Positions 34,127-42,712 of a stretch of 64,000 nt of DNA are shown here, piece after piece (position 1 is the first letter of the stretch; the number at the start of each line of letters is the position of its first letter). The position numbers were made by a program, and so were the translations under genes. The notes beneath the pieces were generated by a model. That model did no database searches and had not been told where the DNA came from. It was given only the letters and a program-made list of their open reading frames with translations. The DNA is from Candidatus Poribacteria bacterium. Lineage in GTDB: Bacteria > Poribacteria > WGA-4E > WGA-3G. The stretch is from NCBI GenBank assembly GCA_022821725.1, contig JAJEDB010000128.1, positions 1 through 64,000 of the forward strand. The letters run 5' to 3'.

Positions 34127-35017
34127 ATGAAAAATATATTTTTGAGATGGTGGGGATGCGGCGCGTTTGACGTGCGTTTTGGAGATGTGAATATCGCTTT
34201 CGATCCATACCTGTTCGATCGGAACTTAGCGGATGCCAAACCCATATACGACTACATCTTCATATCCCACGAACACTTTGACCATTGTCACCCCGTAACC
34301 TTACAGAAATTGTGTCGCGGGGCACGTTTTAAAAAATTATTCGTCAACCTCGGTTGTATGACCCCCGCACAACCCATCGCTGAGAAATACGGTGATGCCG
34401 CATTTGCACGGGATCTACCGATTACCAAGCATGTCCCCGCGGATAAGGTCCAGGTTCTCTACCCGAAACATCTCAGCGAAAAACAGGGACTCTCGCGCGC
34501 CTTTGAAGGGTCAGATACGCTCGATCTCGGGGATATTCGCGTCGAAACGATTGAAAGCGGCGAGAACCAAACGCCGAATCTACCGACAAACGGGTATCTG
34601 ATAACACACACAACGAAGGATGTCTCTGTCTTACACACTGGCGATTTGCACGAACCCTATCCGGCGTTAGTGAACCTCCGAGGCAAGGTGGATTTCCTTA
34701 TCCACATGAAACTCGGTCTCGGTGAAGGACTTGCGTCTCGACTCATAGAACTTGTAGAGTTAATCCAACCGCGTTTCGTGATACCCACGCATTACCGAAC
34801 CGATCGGAAATCCGACCCGATACCAGCGGGACATTGGCCCCCAAACGTCACAGATGAAATGGCATTTGTCGAATCAATCCGTGAAATAGTAGGAGACAGA
34901 ACGCACATCCTTCCGTTCACCGCGGGTATAGAATACGAGGTGGAAATGCCAGAGAAACGGGTTATCTGGAAATGGGACTGGTTCAACACATGGGACGTTC
35001 CCCCTTGGCGGGAATAA
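34127..35017 (+). CDS. MBL-fold metallo-hydrolase (UlaG-like)
   Basis: 296 residues. The zinc-binding motif is SHEHFDHCHP (HxHxDH), followed by HTGDLHEPYP with the bridging Asp and a late His in IPTHYRTD. The N-terminus IFLRWWGCGAFDVRFGDVNIAFDPY is the UlaG/YtnP-like 'beta-lactamase superfamily' version. It is likely a cytosolic metal-dependent hydrolase of a lactone or phosphate ester. It is followed 17 bp later by a Gfo/Idh/MocA dehydrogenase, a pairing that suggests a common sugar-lactone pathway. Confidence 0.87.
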   Translation: MKNIFLRWWGCGAFDVRFGDVNIAFDPYLFDRNLADAKPIYDYIFISHEHFDHCHPVTLQKLCRGARFKKLFVNLGCMTPAQPIAEKYGDAAFARDLPITKHVPADKVQVLYPKHLSEKQGLSRAFEGSDTLDLGDIRVETIESGENQTPNLPTNGYLITHTTKDVSVLHTGDLHEPYPALVNLRGKVDFLIHMKLGLGEGLASRLIELVELIQPRFVIPTHYRTDRKSDPIPAGHWPPNVTDEMAFVESIREIVGDRTHILPFTAGIEYEVEMPEKRVIWKWDWFNTWDVPPWRE

Positions 35018-35034
35018 TTTGGAGAGAATATATC

Positions 35035-36048
35035 GTGTCAACAGCCTCGCGCGTTCGCGTCGCTTTCTATGGATGTGGGAACTTCGCGAACCGAACCCGA
35101 ATCCCGAACCTATTACAGACAGATTCAGTAGATATCGTCGCTGCGTGCGATAACAACTTACAAGCGGCACAGGAAACCGCCAAACGTTTTAAGATTCCAA
35201 GCGTCTATCAAGACGCTCACGAAATGCTTGACACCGAGGCAATTGACGTGCTATACTCTATCGTGCCGGCGTACGTCCGCACCAACGTTGAGTCGACCGC
35301 TGCAGAAAAGGGGATCCACATCTTCAGTGAAAAGCCGCAGGCACTCACGATGCAGGTGGCACACCGAATTAACACTGCCATTCAGCAAGCCGGCGTGATC
35401 AGCACCGTTGGGTTTCGTGAACGCTATCGTCCGATCTTCCAAGAAGCACGCCGATATTTGGGTGACAAGCACGTCGTGCATGTCCGATTTCAGAGTTTCG
35501 GGGGTTTACCACCTTCAGCAGAAGGAGACCCCAAAACATGGTGGGAGGAGATGGACAAATCTGGGGGCAGTGCTCTCGATTGGGGGGTTCACGCAACCGA
35601 TTATACCCGATTCATGACGGGGTTGAACGTTGCGAAATCTCAGGCGTTTTATTGTGAACGTCCGACTTACGCGAATGCGCTGTCTACGAGTTTCAATTAC
35701 TGTCTTGAGAACGGTGCTACGATGACGCTCAACTTTGTCGCAGCGGGTTCAGGTCCCAAAGATGAGCCGAGATTTACTATCTTCTATGAAGGCGGATGCC
35801 TCGAAATTCACGGGTACGATAGGATTGTGGTAAATGGCGAGGTCCTTTACCAAGCCGACGCGTTCGATCCGTGGTTGGAACAGGACAAAACCTTTATTCG
35901 TGCCGTTCAGTCTGCGGATTCCAGTCTGCTACAGAGTGATTATTACGATGGGCTTTTCTCTTTAGCCCCTATTTTGGCAGGGTGGGAGTCTTCCCGGCGC
36001 GGCGGCGTGTGTATTGATGTCGCGGCGTTCATGGAGGACATATATTAA
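35035..36048 (+). CDS. Gfo/Idh/MocA family oxidoreductase, second copy
   Basis: 337 residues from the GTG at 35035 (GGAGAG upstream); a longer frame from 34972 overlaps the previous gene. The Rossmann start is VAFYGCGNFANR, followed by FSEKPQALTM (EKP motif) and DWGVHATDYTRFMTG with the conserved His. Only the fold family is clear. It is about 30% divergent-looking from the copy at 32406-33425, so they are not a recent duplication. It probably forms an operon with the MBL hydrolase. Confidence 0.88.
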   Translation: MSTASRVRVAFYGCGNFANRTRIPNLLQTDSVDIVAACDNNLQAAQETAKRFKIPSVYQDAHEMLDTEAIDVLYSIVPAYVRTNVESTAAEKGIHIFSEKPQALTMQVAHRINTAIQQAGVISTVGFRERYRPIFQEARRYLGDKHVVHVRFQSFGGLPPSAEGDPKTWWEEMDKSGGSALDWGVHATDYTRFMTGLNVAKSQAFYCERPTYANALSTSFNYCLENGATMTLNFVAAGSGPKDEPRFTIFYEGGCLEIHGYDRIVVNGEVLYQADAFDPWLEQDKTFIRAVQSADSSLLQSDYYDGLFSLAPILAGWESSRRGGVCIDVAAFMEDIY

Positions 36049-36192
36049 CGGAGGAATGGAGACAAGGATGGAGACCCGCCTTCCCATCTCTTGGCGCTTT
36101 AGAAACGTAAAAATTTCCAAACCCAGCCAGGAATTAACCGAAAACCTACAAGAACAACGGACGCAGCAGTCCAGGAGGTCCTAAGTAAAAAT

Positions 36193-36411
36193 ATGGATGC
36201 CAAATTGAAAAAAATTCAGATTACGCCAATGAAATTCGATAAACAGGGCGAAATACAAAAAGAAGAATTCGCCACGCTCACCATTGAAGTCCCGATGGAT
36301 AGCACAGCACAACGTACCGAAATTATAGAATTATGCCAACTCCTCGACCAAGAATGGGTTATTGTTAACGTTGAGGGCAAAACAGTCATCGCTGTCAACA
36401 CTGCCGGATAA
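36193..36411 (+). CDS. Small hypothetical protein
   Basis: 72 residues, acidic and soluble, with alternating strand-like segments (KIQITPMKFD, FATLTIEVPMD) and a helix (RTEIIELCQLLDQEW), ending VEGKTVIAVNTAG. AGGAGG lies 12 nt before the ATG. I do not recognise a family. It stands alone between a dehydrogenase and an aminotransferase. Confidence 0.6.
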   Translation: MDAKLKKIQITPMKFDKQGEIQKEEFATLTIEVPMDSTAQRTEIIELCQLLDQEWVIVNVEGKTVIAVNTAG

Positions 36412-36530
36412 ACATTTCGTTCGTAGTTGTGCGATTTTGCGGCGTACTCGTCCCGGTTCATGTCACACGGAAACCTGAATACCGTTGATTCATGCGACGC
36501 ACATTATCGCACGTTTCGAGACCATTATTC

Positions 36531-37679
36531 ATGATGAAGAAATTGCTTTTTACACCCGGTCCCACGCCAATTCCGCCCGAAGCCCTATTGGCGATGGCGC
36601 AACCGATTGATTATCACCGCAGCGATGCCGCTGTAACGCTCATTAAAGACATCCTTGAAAAACTCAAACACGTTTTTCAGACCGAGAATGATGTCCTCTT
36701 TCTAACATCATCCGGAACCGGTGCTATGGAGGGCGCAGTCGCGAATCTTTTAGCGCGTGAAGACAAAGTCATTGTCATTCGGAGCGGTAAATTCGGGGAA
36801 CGATGGAGCGAGATATGCACCGCTTACGGCATCGAAGTTCTCCCAATTGATGTGCCCTGGGGGGCTTCTGTTGAACCTCAGGCAGTTGCGGCACTCCTAA
36901 CGGAGCATCCGGATGTGAAAGCGGTTTTTGCGACGCTCTGTGAGACATCGACGGGTGCTTTACACGACATTGAGGCGTTGGCAGGTCTAACGCGAGTGCG
37001 TCCGACACTGCTGGTTGTTGATGCCGTCAGCGCGCTCGCTGCCGACGATTTACAGATGGATAATTGGGGGGTGGACGTTGTTGTGTCCTGCTCCCAAAAA
37101 GGCTTGATGACACCTCCCGGTCTGGCGTTCGCTGCGCTCAATCAGCGTGCCTGGGATGCCGTTGCGTGTTCTGATCTTCCGAAATACTATTTTGATTTCC
37201 GAAAAGCGCGCGAAAGCGGTTTGGAGGGATCTGTCCCCTACACACCCGGGGTAACACTCCTGGCGGCACTTCAATGTGCCTTAAATCGCTTGTGTGCGGA
37301 GGGTATCCGCAATACCATTGCCCGTCACAACCGCTTGGCAGTCGCGACTCGAAGTGCGGTTAAAGCACTCGGGCTTTCCCTCTTTGCAGCGTCTCCTGCG
37401 AATACTTTGACCTCTATTCGCTTACCATCGGAAATTGATGGAAAGGCGTTTATCAATCTGATGCGCGATACGTATGGTGTCACCTATGCGGGCGGTCAGA
37501 GTCAGTTGAGCGGAAAAATCGTCCGGATCGCGCATCTCGGTTGGATGGATGAGAACGATGTTGTTGTTGCTATCTCTGCCTTCGAGCGAGGTCTCCACGC
37601 CATCGGATATGAGGTCCCATTGGGTGCTGGTGTCACTGCTGCACAGGAAGTTTTTAAATGTTCGCGAGGCGAGAAATGA
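36531..37679 (+). CDS. Class V aminotransferase (alanine-glyoxylate / serine-pyruvate type)
   Basis: A PLP enzyme transferring an amino group, usually from alanine or serine, to glyoxylate or pyruvate. It has 382 residues from ATG 36531 (MMKKLLFTPGPTPIPP is the typical N-terminus); an in-frame ATG 13 codons earlier is less likely. The motifs LTSSGTGAMEGAV, VVDAVSALAADDL and the PLP lysine in SCSQKGLMTPPG are present. Related proteins act in purine degradation (PucG) or photorespiration-like salvage. An R6/R1 repeat region follows. Confidence 0.9.
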   Translation: MMKKLLFTPGPTPIPPEALLAMAQPIDYHRSDAAVTLIKDILEKLKHVFQTENDVLFLTSSGTGAMEGAVANLLAREDKVIVIRSGKFGERWSEICTAYGIEVLPIDVPWGASVEPQAVAALLTEHPDVKAVFATLCETSTGALHDIEALAGLTRVRPTLLVVDAVSALAADDLQMDNWGVDVVVSCSQKGLMTPPGLAFAALNQRAWDAVACSDLPKYYFDFRKARESGLEGSVPYTPGVTLLAALQCALNRLCAEGIRNTIARHNRLAVATRSAVKALGLSLFAASPANTLTSIRLPSEIDGKAFINLMRDTYGVTYAGGQSQLSGKIVRIAHLGWMDENDVVVAISAFERGLHAIGYEVPLGAGVTAAQEVFKCSRGEK

Positions 37680-37716
37680 GGCGTTTTTTTATTGAGGGTT
37701 TCCTCTTGTATCCGCC

Positions 37717-37834
37717 TGCGTGTTTTTGCTTGGGTATTTCTGTGTATTGTTGCAGGCTGCTATCTTGGATAGAATGAAAAACCGTAGCCCGTAATGAAAT
37801 GGAGGGGTTTTTGCTTGGGTGTTTCTTCAGATAT
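37717..37834 (+). repeat. R6 repeat, two copies of TTTTTGCTTGGGTRTTTCT
   Basis: TTTTTGCTTGGGTATTTCTG (37717-37749 region) and TTTTTGCTTGGGTGTTTCT (37808-37834 region) occur about 80 bp apart. The second is inside the R1 copy. Two more copies are at 52212-52285. All are non-coding here. Confidence 0.7.
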
Positions 37835-37892
37835 ATGGGAAGGCAGGTCATTATCCGAGTCCGCCTTAGCGAACCGCAAGGAAAATTAAAAA
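37784..37892 (+). repeat. R1 dispersed repeat before the acetyltransferase-like gene
   Basis: It runs from GTAGCCCGTAATGAAATGGA to CCGCAAGGAAAATTAAAAA. This copy is 109 bp because the middle contains an R6 unit. The AAGGAAAATT end abuts the reading frame of the next gene. Confidence 0.85.
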
Positions 37893-37956
37893 TACACTTT
37901 TTGATGCTTCTTACGAACACCGAAAAAAGCCGCTGCTCACCCAAACGCTGGAACGT

Positions 37957-39156
37957 TTGCGTCCCATCTATAGCAAGTCTGAATTGGACGCTTTACGTAT
38001 TGACAGTATGAGTCGGGAGGGTTTAGCGCAACGCTCTGGACGCGGGTTTGTCAATCGGGATATTCTTGAGACCGTGCTCGGCAATTTGCTGGAATGCGTC
38101 GCACCGGGATCGCATAACGCGCCGCAGCTGCGTAACCAAAGGCGTGAACTCTCAGAAGCGATTGAAGAGGTAGCGGATCAGTTATATGCGATGGTCGCAC
38201 AATCGTTTTTGGCTGTTACGGACGAAACCCGTCTCGGTGCTGCGCTTGAAACGGCTTTTTCGCTCCTCTGGGAGCTGCCACGTCTCAAGCGTCGCGCCCT
38301 CTGGAATCGCTTCGCCTCTCTTAAAGATCCTGCTGTCTGGGATGCCTATCTTCTCCACACCGGTATCTCGCGCGAGAAACTCGCCGCGCTGGATTTTCGT
38401 TCCCAAATTGACATCGCAATTCAGGAACGAACCTTTGAACCCTACCAAGACTTTCTGGGAAGTTTGAATCTCGCATCTGTTTTGGATTATCAACTCCAGT
38501 TGGTAGGGAGTACGTATCCCGGTTGGCGTGTACTTTTTTACCACGATGTCGCACACGCTTTAACGCGGAGCGATGACCTTGAGGAGAGTCCAAACATTCA
38601 CAGAATCCCGGTCCCATTGTTGCCGCGCGCCATTTCGGAACTCGGTGGACGCTACTATCAAGCCGATTTACACCCAGAAACCCAGATAGGTGATGCTAAT
38701 TTCTTGGAACATCCGCATCGCGGTGTAACGACCGGCCAGACGGGCATCATCGGTTCGGGGTGCGTTATCTATCCCAGCACGTTCGGTGGATTGAGTGTCA
38801 AAGTGAAACAACGGCATCCCGTCATCGGCGATTTTGTTGAAATCGGCACGGATACCAGCCTGCTCGGACCTGTTCAGGTTTCTGACCATTCCAGTGTGGG
38901 AACGAATACCGAGATTTATGGGTTTGTTGAAATCGAACAGCGGTGTCGCATCGGTTCATCAGTCGTTATCGGGACGATCCGAGGCGCGGCGGAGCATCCC
39001 GGAAGAATTTATATAGGAGATGAGGTGCGCATCGGCGACGGCACTGTCATTGAGAATACATCGGAAATGGACCTGATTATACCCAACCGCTCGCAAATTC
39101 CGGCGCGAAGCCACGTCGCAAATGACGGGTTTGGATTTCCGAGATATGTGGTCTGA
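37957..39156 (+). CDS. Serine O-acetyltransferase-like hexapeptide-repeat protein
   Basis: 399 residues from TTG 37957. An alpha-helical N-terminal half is followed by a left-handed beta-helix resembling CysE: DLHPETQIG, FLEHPHRGV, TGQTGIIGSGCVIYPSTFGG, then RHPVIGDFVEIG and LGPVQV. The catalytic-type DxH..H residues are kept. The frame is open upstream to 37870 and reads KIKNTLFDASYEHRKKPLLTQTLERL, which looks coding, but it contains no ATG, GTG or TTG. The codon at the right distance from the R1-derived AAGGA is ATT (37885), which would give 424 residues. The start is therefore uncertain. Substrate serine is likely but not proven. Confidence 0.82.
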   Translation: MRPIYSKSELDALRIDSMSREGLAQRSGRGFVNRDILETVLGNLLECVAPGSHNAPQLRNQRRELSEAIEEVADQLYAMVAQSFLAVTDETRLGAALETAFSLLWELPRLKRRALWNRFASLKDPAVWDAYLLHTGISREKLAALDFRSQIDIAIQERTFEPYQDFLGSLNLASVLDYQLQLVGSTYPGWRVLFYHDVAHALTRSDDLEESPNIHRIPVPLLPRAISELGGRYYQADLHPETQIGDANFLEHPHRGVTTGQTGIIGSGCVIYPSTFGGLSVKVKQRHPVIGDFVEIGTDTSLLGPVQVSDHSSVGTNTEIYGFVEIEQRCRIGSSVVIGTIRGAAEHPGRIYIGDEVRIGDGTVIENTSEMDLIIPNRSQIPARSHVANDGFGFPRYVV

Positions 39157-39170
39157 ACACAGGAGGAAAA

Positions 39171-39857
39171 ATGAAAAACATTGTGGATATGGAAACCGTT
39201 GAAGCCCTTGAGTTGTTAGGGATCCTCGCGAACGATCAGATTTTTGTGGCGTGGGAACGGCTCCTCGTGTTGCTCAATAAGCCGCCTTCCGCCGCGAATA
39301 CACAGAAATTTGAAACAGAGTTCCGTGAATTTTACTGCGGTTATGAAAGTCTCGCTTTTTTTCTTGAGACTTACCAAGAAGATCCGCTTGAAGGACTATC
39401 CCTGTGCACCCATCTCGCGAAAAAACTCAAGCGGCAGCGTGAATACATCCTCGCCAACCGAAAAACGACCCTTGAAGAGCGGATGCGCAGACGGGCAGGA
39501 CTCTATAAAGAAGGCGACCTGGTGCCAGAGAAGAAGGTAACAGAACTATCACCCGATCAATATCGGAGCCTGTTACGTATGCTCGTCGGTTTGGATATCT
39601 TTTCTGTGCGAAAACGCCTTCTCGCCTTGCTTGAACAGAAGGCACCCCTCGCGGAATTAGATACTGTGTTTCGAGAATTTTTCGTCGCCTACGAACTCTT
39701 AGAACTCGTATGGGAAGAATATGATTACGATCCGGATGAAGGATTGGAATTACGTCCAGAGGTACTCGAAAGGCTTGAGCAAAGCGTAGCAGACATTGAA
39801 TCGGGGGGTAAGACGTATTCACTGGAAGAAGTCTTCGGTGAGTCAGAGGGGACATAA
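39171..39857 (+). CDS. Duplicated-domain protein with antitoxin-like C-terminal tail
   Basis: 228 residues, soluble, helical, acidic. It contains two copies of a roughly 75-residue domain (about 11-90 and 123-205). Shared pattern: L-L at the start, D-x-I-F, R-L-L-x-L-L, F-R-E-F, Y-E-x-L, and Y-x-x-D-P-x-E-G-L-x-L. The last 25 residues (SVADIESGGKTYSLEEVFGE) match the toxin-binding tail of small RelB/Phd-like antitoxins. A RelE/ParE-like toxin starts 3 nt after its stop. No standard DNA-binding domain is visible, so the duplicated domain would be a new antitoxin module. AGGAGG precedes the ATG. I know no named family for it. Confidence 0.75.
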   Translation: MKNIVDMETVEALELLGILANDQIFVAWERLLVLLNKPPSAANTQKFETEFREFYCGYESLAFFLETYQEDPLEGLSLCTHLAKKLKRQREYILANRKTTLEERMRRRAGLYKEGDLVPEKKVTELSPDQYRSLLRMLVGLDIFSVRKRLLALLEQKAPLAELDTVFREFFVAYELLELVWEEYDYDPDEGLELRPEVLERLEQSVADIESGGKTYSLEEVFGESEGT

Positions 39858-39859
39858 TT

Positions 39860-40114
39860 TTGTATACTTTGCAGCACTCTCCACGTGCTCGAGCGGATAT
39901 ACAACGTTTAGACTCAGTAATCGCCCAGCAGATCCGCAATAAACTGATATGGCTCTGTGAGAATTGCGATAATCGACAACACAAGGCACTCAAAGGTAGG
40001 CACAGAGGAAAATTTACTTTGAAAATAAACGCCTATCGCGCCCTCTATACCTTTGATAGACGGACAAGAGTGTTGACTGTCCACGAGGTAGGACACCGAA
40101 GCAAAGTCTATTAG
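39860..40114 (+). CDS. RelE/ParE-superfamily toxin
   Basis: 84 residues from a TTG start. It has the compact ParE/RelE pattern: MYTLQHSPRARADIQRLD, a helical pair, LKGRHRGKFTLKINAYRALYTFD, then VLTVHEVGHRSKVY. The conserved R-A-L-Y strand and the basic C-terminus typical of ribosome-dependent RNases or gyrase poisons are present. Starting 3 nt after the upstream gene, it must be cotranscribed with the duplicated-domain protein. It is intact, unlike the toxin at 31245. Confidence 0.85.
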   Translation: MYTLQHSPRARADIQRLDSVIAQQIRNKLIWLCENCDNRQHKALKGRHRGKFTLKINAYRALYTFDRRTRVLTVHEVGHRSKVY

Positions 40115-40183
40115 GTGATAAGTTAACTGAAAACTGAAAGAAAAACACGCAGTGTTTTCCGAACTGAAGATTGGCAACGACTT

Positions 40184-41794
40184 ATGAAAAAAATAAAACG
40201 AGTTTTAATCAGCGTCTACGACAAAACAAACCTTTTAGAGATAGCCAATGCCCTATCACAACGGGGTGTGGAAATTCTCTCTACGGGTGGCACAGCCAGA
40301 CACCTGCGAGACGCTGGGATTAATATCCTTGATGTTTCTGACTATACCGGTTTTCCTGAGATGCTTGAGGGTAGAGTCAAAACACTCCACCCCAAAATTC
40401 ATGGCGGACTCCTTGCGGATTGGGATAACGCTGAGCACACTGCCCAAGCGGAGACACACGGTGTTACTGCCATTGACATGGTGATATGCAACTTGTATCC
40501 GTTCGAGGCAACCGTTGCCAAGCCTGACGTAACGCTCCCCGAAGCGATTGAAAACATCGACATCGGGGGTCCTACGATGATCCGCGCCGCAGCGAAGAAT
40601 TATCGGCATGTTGCTGTCCTCACACAGGCGAGTCAATACCCCGAAATCATCGCCGATTTAGATGCCAACGACGGTTCTCTTTCGGAAGAGAGACGGTTTG
40701 CGTTAGCAAGGGCAGCCTTTGCCCATACCGCGCACTATGACGCCGCAATCACTGCCTACCTTACCGACAGTGATTCTCCCCTGATAAAGGGGGATAGGCG
40801 GGGGAATCAAACAGACGGTTCCGAACCAGACGAATTCGCGGATAACCTGACGCTCCGTTTCAAGAAAGAGCGCACGCTCCGCTATGGCGAGAACCCACAT
40901 CAGCGTGCCGCTTTCTACAAAACTGAAGCCAGTCCAGGGGGATGTGCCGCATGGGCGAACCAACGCAGTGGACAGCCACTCTCCTTCAATAACCTCCTCG
41001 ATTTAGAAGCCGCCTTGGAGATCGTCAAGGACTTTGAGACCCCTGCTTGTGCGATTATTAAACACAATAACCCGTGTGGATTGGCGACGGCGGGCACTCT
41101 GCAAGATGCCTTCACGAACGCATTGGAATGTGATCGGACCTCTGCCTTCGGTTCGATTGTCGGATTAAATCGGAAGGTAACCCTCCAGACAGCGAACATT
41201 ATCCGCGAAGCCGCGAATGCGGGTGTGAAAATTGACGCAATTATCGCACCGAGTTATACCGAAAAAGCACTGCGAGCGTTATCTCGGGTCAAACGCCGCC
41301 CGATTCTTGAAGCTGGGTCACTTTCGGCAACGGAACCTGTTTTGCAGATTCGCAACATTACGGGGGGTGTGCTGGTCCAAGACCCGGATGTCCACGACTT
41401 AGATCCTAACGATTTAGAGGTCGTAACCTCTTGTGCGCCAACAGCAGCAGAGATAGAATCCCTGCTTTTCGCGTGGAAGGCGTGCAAACATGTCAAATCG
41501 AATTGCATCCTCCTTGCCAACGGCACACAAAGTGTCGGTATCGGCGCAGGGCAGATGAGCCGGGTCGATGCTGCGATCATCGCTATCCGGAAGGCGGGTG
41601 AAAAGGCGAAAGGGGCGGTGTTAGCCTCGGATGCCTACTTCCCATTCCCCGATGGTGTTGAAATTGCCGGTGAGGCGGGCATTCGTGCGATTATTCAGCC
41701 CGGCGGCTCTGTCAATGACACACCTGTGATTGAAACGGCTGATGCCTACGGCATGGCAATGGTCCTGACAGGCGTGCGACATTTCCGGCATTAG
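40184..41794 (+). CDS. purH: Bifunctional AICAR formyltransferase / IMP cyclohydrolase
   Basis: It catalyses the last two steps of IMP synthesis. It has 536 residues. The N-terminal MGS-like cyclohydrolase domain starts RVLISVYDKTNLLEIA; the transformylase has RYGENPHQ, the catalytic KHNNPCG and DRTSAFGSIVGLN. Between the domains (about residues 197-211) sits SPLIKGDRRGNQ, encoded by a 39-bp palindromic repeat in frame that is not part of the usual PurH linker. Otherwise the length is normal. It does not appear to be in a pur operon here. Confidence 0.95.
   Translation: MKKIKRVLISVYDKTNLLEIANALSQRGVEILSTGGTARHLRDAGINILDVSDYTGFPEMLEGRVKTLHPKIHGGLLADWDNAEHTAQAETHGVTAIDMVICNLYPFEATVAKPDVTLPEAIENIDIGGPTMIRAAAKNYRHVAVLTQASQYPEIIADLDANDGSLSEERRFALARAAFAHTAHYDAAITAYLTDSDSPLIKGDRRGNQTDGSEPDEFADNLTLRFKKERTLRYGENPHQRAAFYKTEASPGGCAAWANQRSGQPLSFNNLLDLEAALEIVKDFETPACAIIKHNNPCGLATAGTLQDAFTNALECDRTSAFGSIVGLNRKVTLQTANIIREAANAGVKIDAIIAPSYTEKALRALSRVKRRPILEAGSLSATEPVLQIRNITGGVLVQDPDVHDLDPNDLEVVTSCAPTAAEIESLLFAWKACKHVKSNCILLANGTQSVGIGAGQMSRVDAAIIAIRKAGEKAKGAVLASDAYFPFPDGVEIAGEAGIRAIIQPGGSVNDTPVIETADAYGMAMVLTGVRHFRH
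40771..40809 (+). repeat. 39-bp palindromic repeat in frame in purH
   Basis: The ends TGATTCTCCC and GGGGGAATCA are inverted copies, and an inner CCCCTGATAAAGGGGG can also pair. 39 bp equals 13 codons, so the frame is preserved. The sequence type (CCCCC..AAGGGGGA) is a known kind of dispersed palindrome in several bacterial phyla. Confidence 0.75.
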
Positions 41795-41868
41795 TAACGC
41801 TAATGCAGTCAGAACTAACACCTATATGCGTGGTAGGATTGGAAATCCGATAGGTTTTGTGATATTCT

Positions 41869-42063
41869 ATGCCGAGAAAAATACGACAACTCATCGCCGA
41901 CTTAAGAAAAGCTGGTTTTATCAACACAGGTGGGAAAGGTAGCCATCGAAATTTCAAGCATCCGAAAGGTCCGCGGGTTACAATTTCTGGAAAACTCGGA
42001 GATGATGCCAAGCCTTTCCAAGAAAATTTAATCAAAAGAAGAATTGAGGAGTCTCAAAGATGA
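41869..42063 (+). CDS. hicA: HicA-type mRNA interferase toxin
   Basis: 64 residues with the double-stranded-RNA-binding-like HicA fold: LIADLRKAGFINTGGKGSHRNFKHP, where GSHRNF contains the catalytic His, then VTISGK and a helix. It is the first gene of a three-gene unit, overlapping hicB by 4 nt (ATGA). No strong Shine-Dalgarno precedes the ATG; a weak TTGGAA..ATATTC pair just upstream could give a nearly leaderless message. Confidence 0.88.
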   Translation: MPRKIRQLIADLRKAGFINTGGKGSHRNFKHPKGPRVTISGKLGDDAKPFQENLIKRRIEESQR

Positions 42064-42305
42064 CTGAAAGTGCCAAGTACGTCAAGATCGTTGAATGGTC
42101 GGACGAAGACGAATGCTTCATCGGATATTGTCCGGGAATCATCGGTCCGTGCGCCCATGGTCCTGATGAAATCGAAGTGTATCGGCAGTTATGCGAGATT
42201 GTTGATGAGTGGATAGAAATCTTTCATCGCGACAACGAGCCACTCCCACCGCCTACTATCGGTAAAAACATTGAGGAATTTTTGAATGGCATAGGTAACT
42301 ACTAA
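42060..42305 (+). CDS. hicB: HicB-like antitoxin, first copy
   Basis: 81 residues with the partial RNase-H-like HicB core: YVKIVEWSDEDECFIGYCPGI (substrate-like strand pair), then IEVYRQLCEIVDEWIEIF. The C-terminal tail (LPPPTIGKNIEEFLNGIGNY) is short, and no separate helix-turn-helix or ribbon-helix-helix is visible. It is translationally coupled to hicA. Confidence 0.82.
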   Translation: MTESAKYVKIVEWSDEDECFIGYCPGIIGPCAHGPDEIEVYRQLCEIVDEWIEIFHRDNEPLPPPTIGKNIEEFLNGIGNY

Positions 42306-42315
42306 GGAAGAACAT

Positions 42316-42621
42316 ATGAAGACGTATGCATTTGAGGTTGTTTTAGAAAAAGACAAATGGCCTGATGAACCAGACGAGGACGCTGTCTGGCGAGCGTACA
42401 TCCCCGCACTGGAGCATAAAGGGGCAGCAAGTTGGGGATATACTCAAAAAGAGGCTTTAAAAAATCTGCAAGACGCAGTTGACCTCCTTTTTGAATATCT
42501 GTCGGAGCGGGGGGGAGAAATTAATTTTGAGTCGCTATTGGCAGATAAGGAAAACAGCCTTTCTGAATCCCATCCGCAAATTCAGGTTAGCGATGTCCCT
42601 TTAGTTACCGTAACAGTTTAA
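42316..42621 (+). CDS. HicB-like protein, second copy
   Basis: 101 residues, starting 10 bp after the first hicB. The HicB core is seen as FEVVLEKDKW .. WRAYIPALEHKGAASWGYTQKEALKNLQDAVDLLFEYL, followed by a tail ending in VSDVPLVTVTV, the usual strand at the end of many HicB proteins. It differs markedly from the first copy. It may be a second antitoxin or the remains of a second hicAB pair that lost its toxin. Confidence 0.8.
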   Translation: MKTYAFEVVLEKDKWPDEPDEDAVWRAYIPALEHKGAASWGYTQKEALKNLQDAVDLLFEYLSERGGEINFESLLADKENSLSESHPQIQVSDVPLVTVTV

Positions 42622-42712
42622 TATGGCTATTGATTACAGCGCGAAGGTTAATACGTGCTTTTTTAATCCTGCTACACCCAACCGGATAATAAATCATTAT
42701 AGGAATTAAAAA

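Noticed and set aside
37799..38011. A 70-codon open frame before the acetyltransferase-like gene
   Set aside because: It is the open frame of the R1 repeat itself (EPQGKLK) running out of frame into the next gene.
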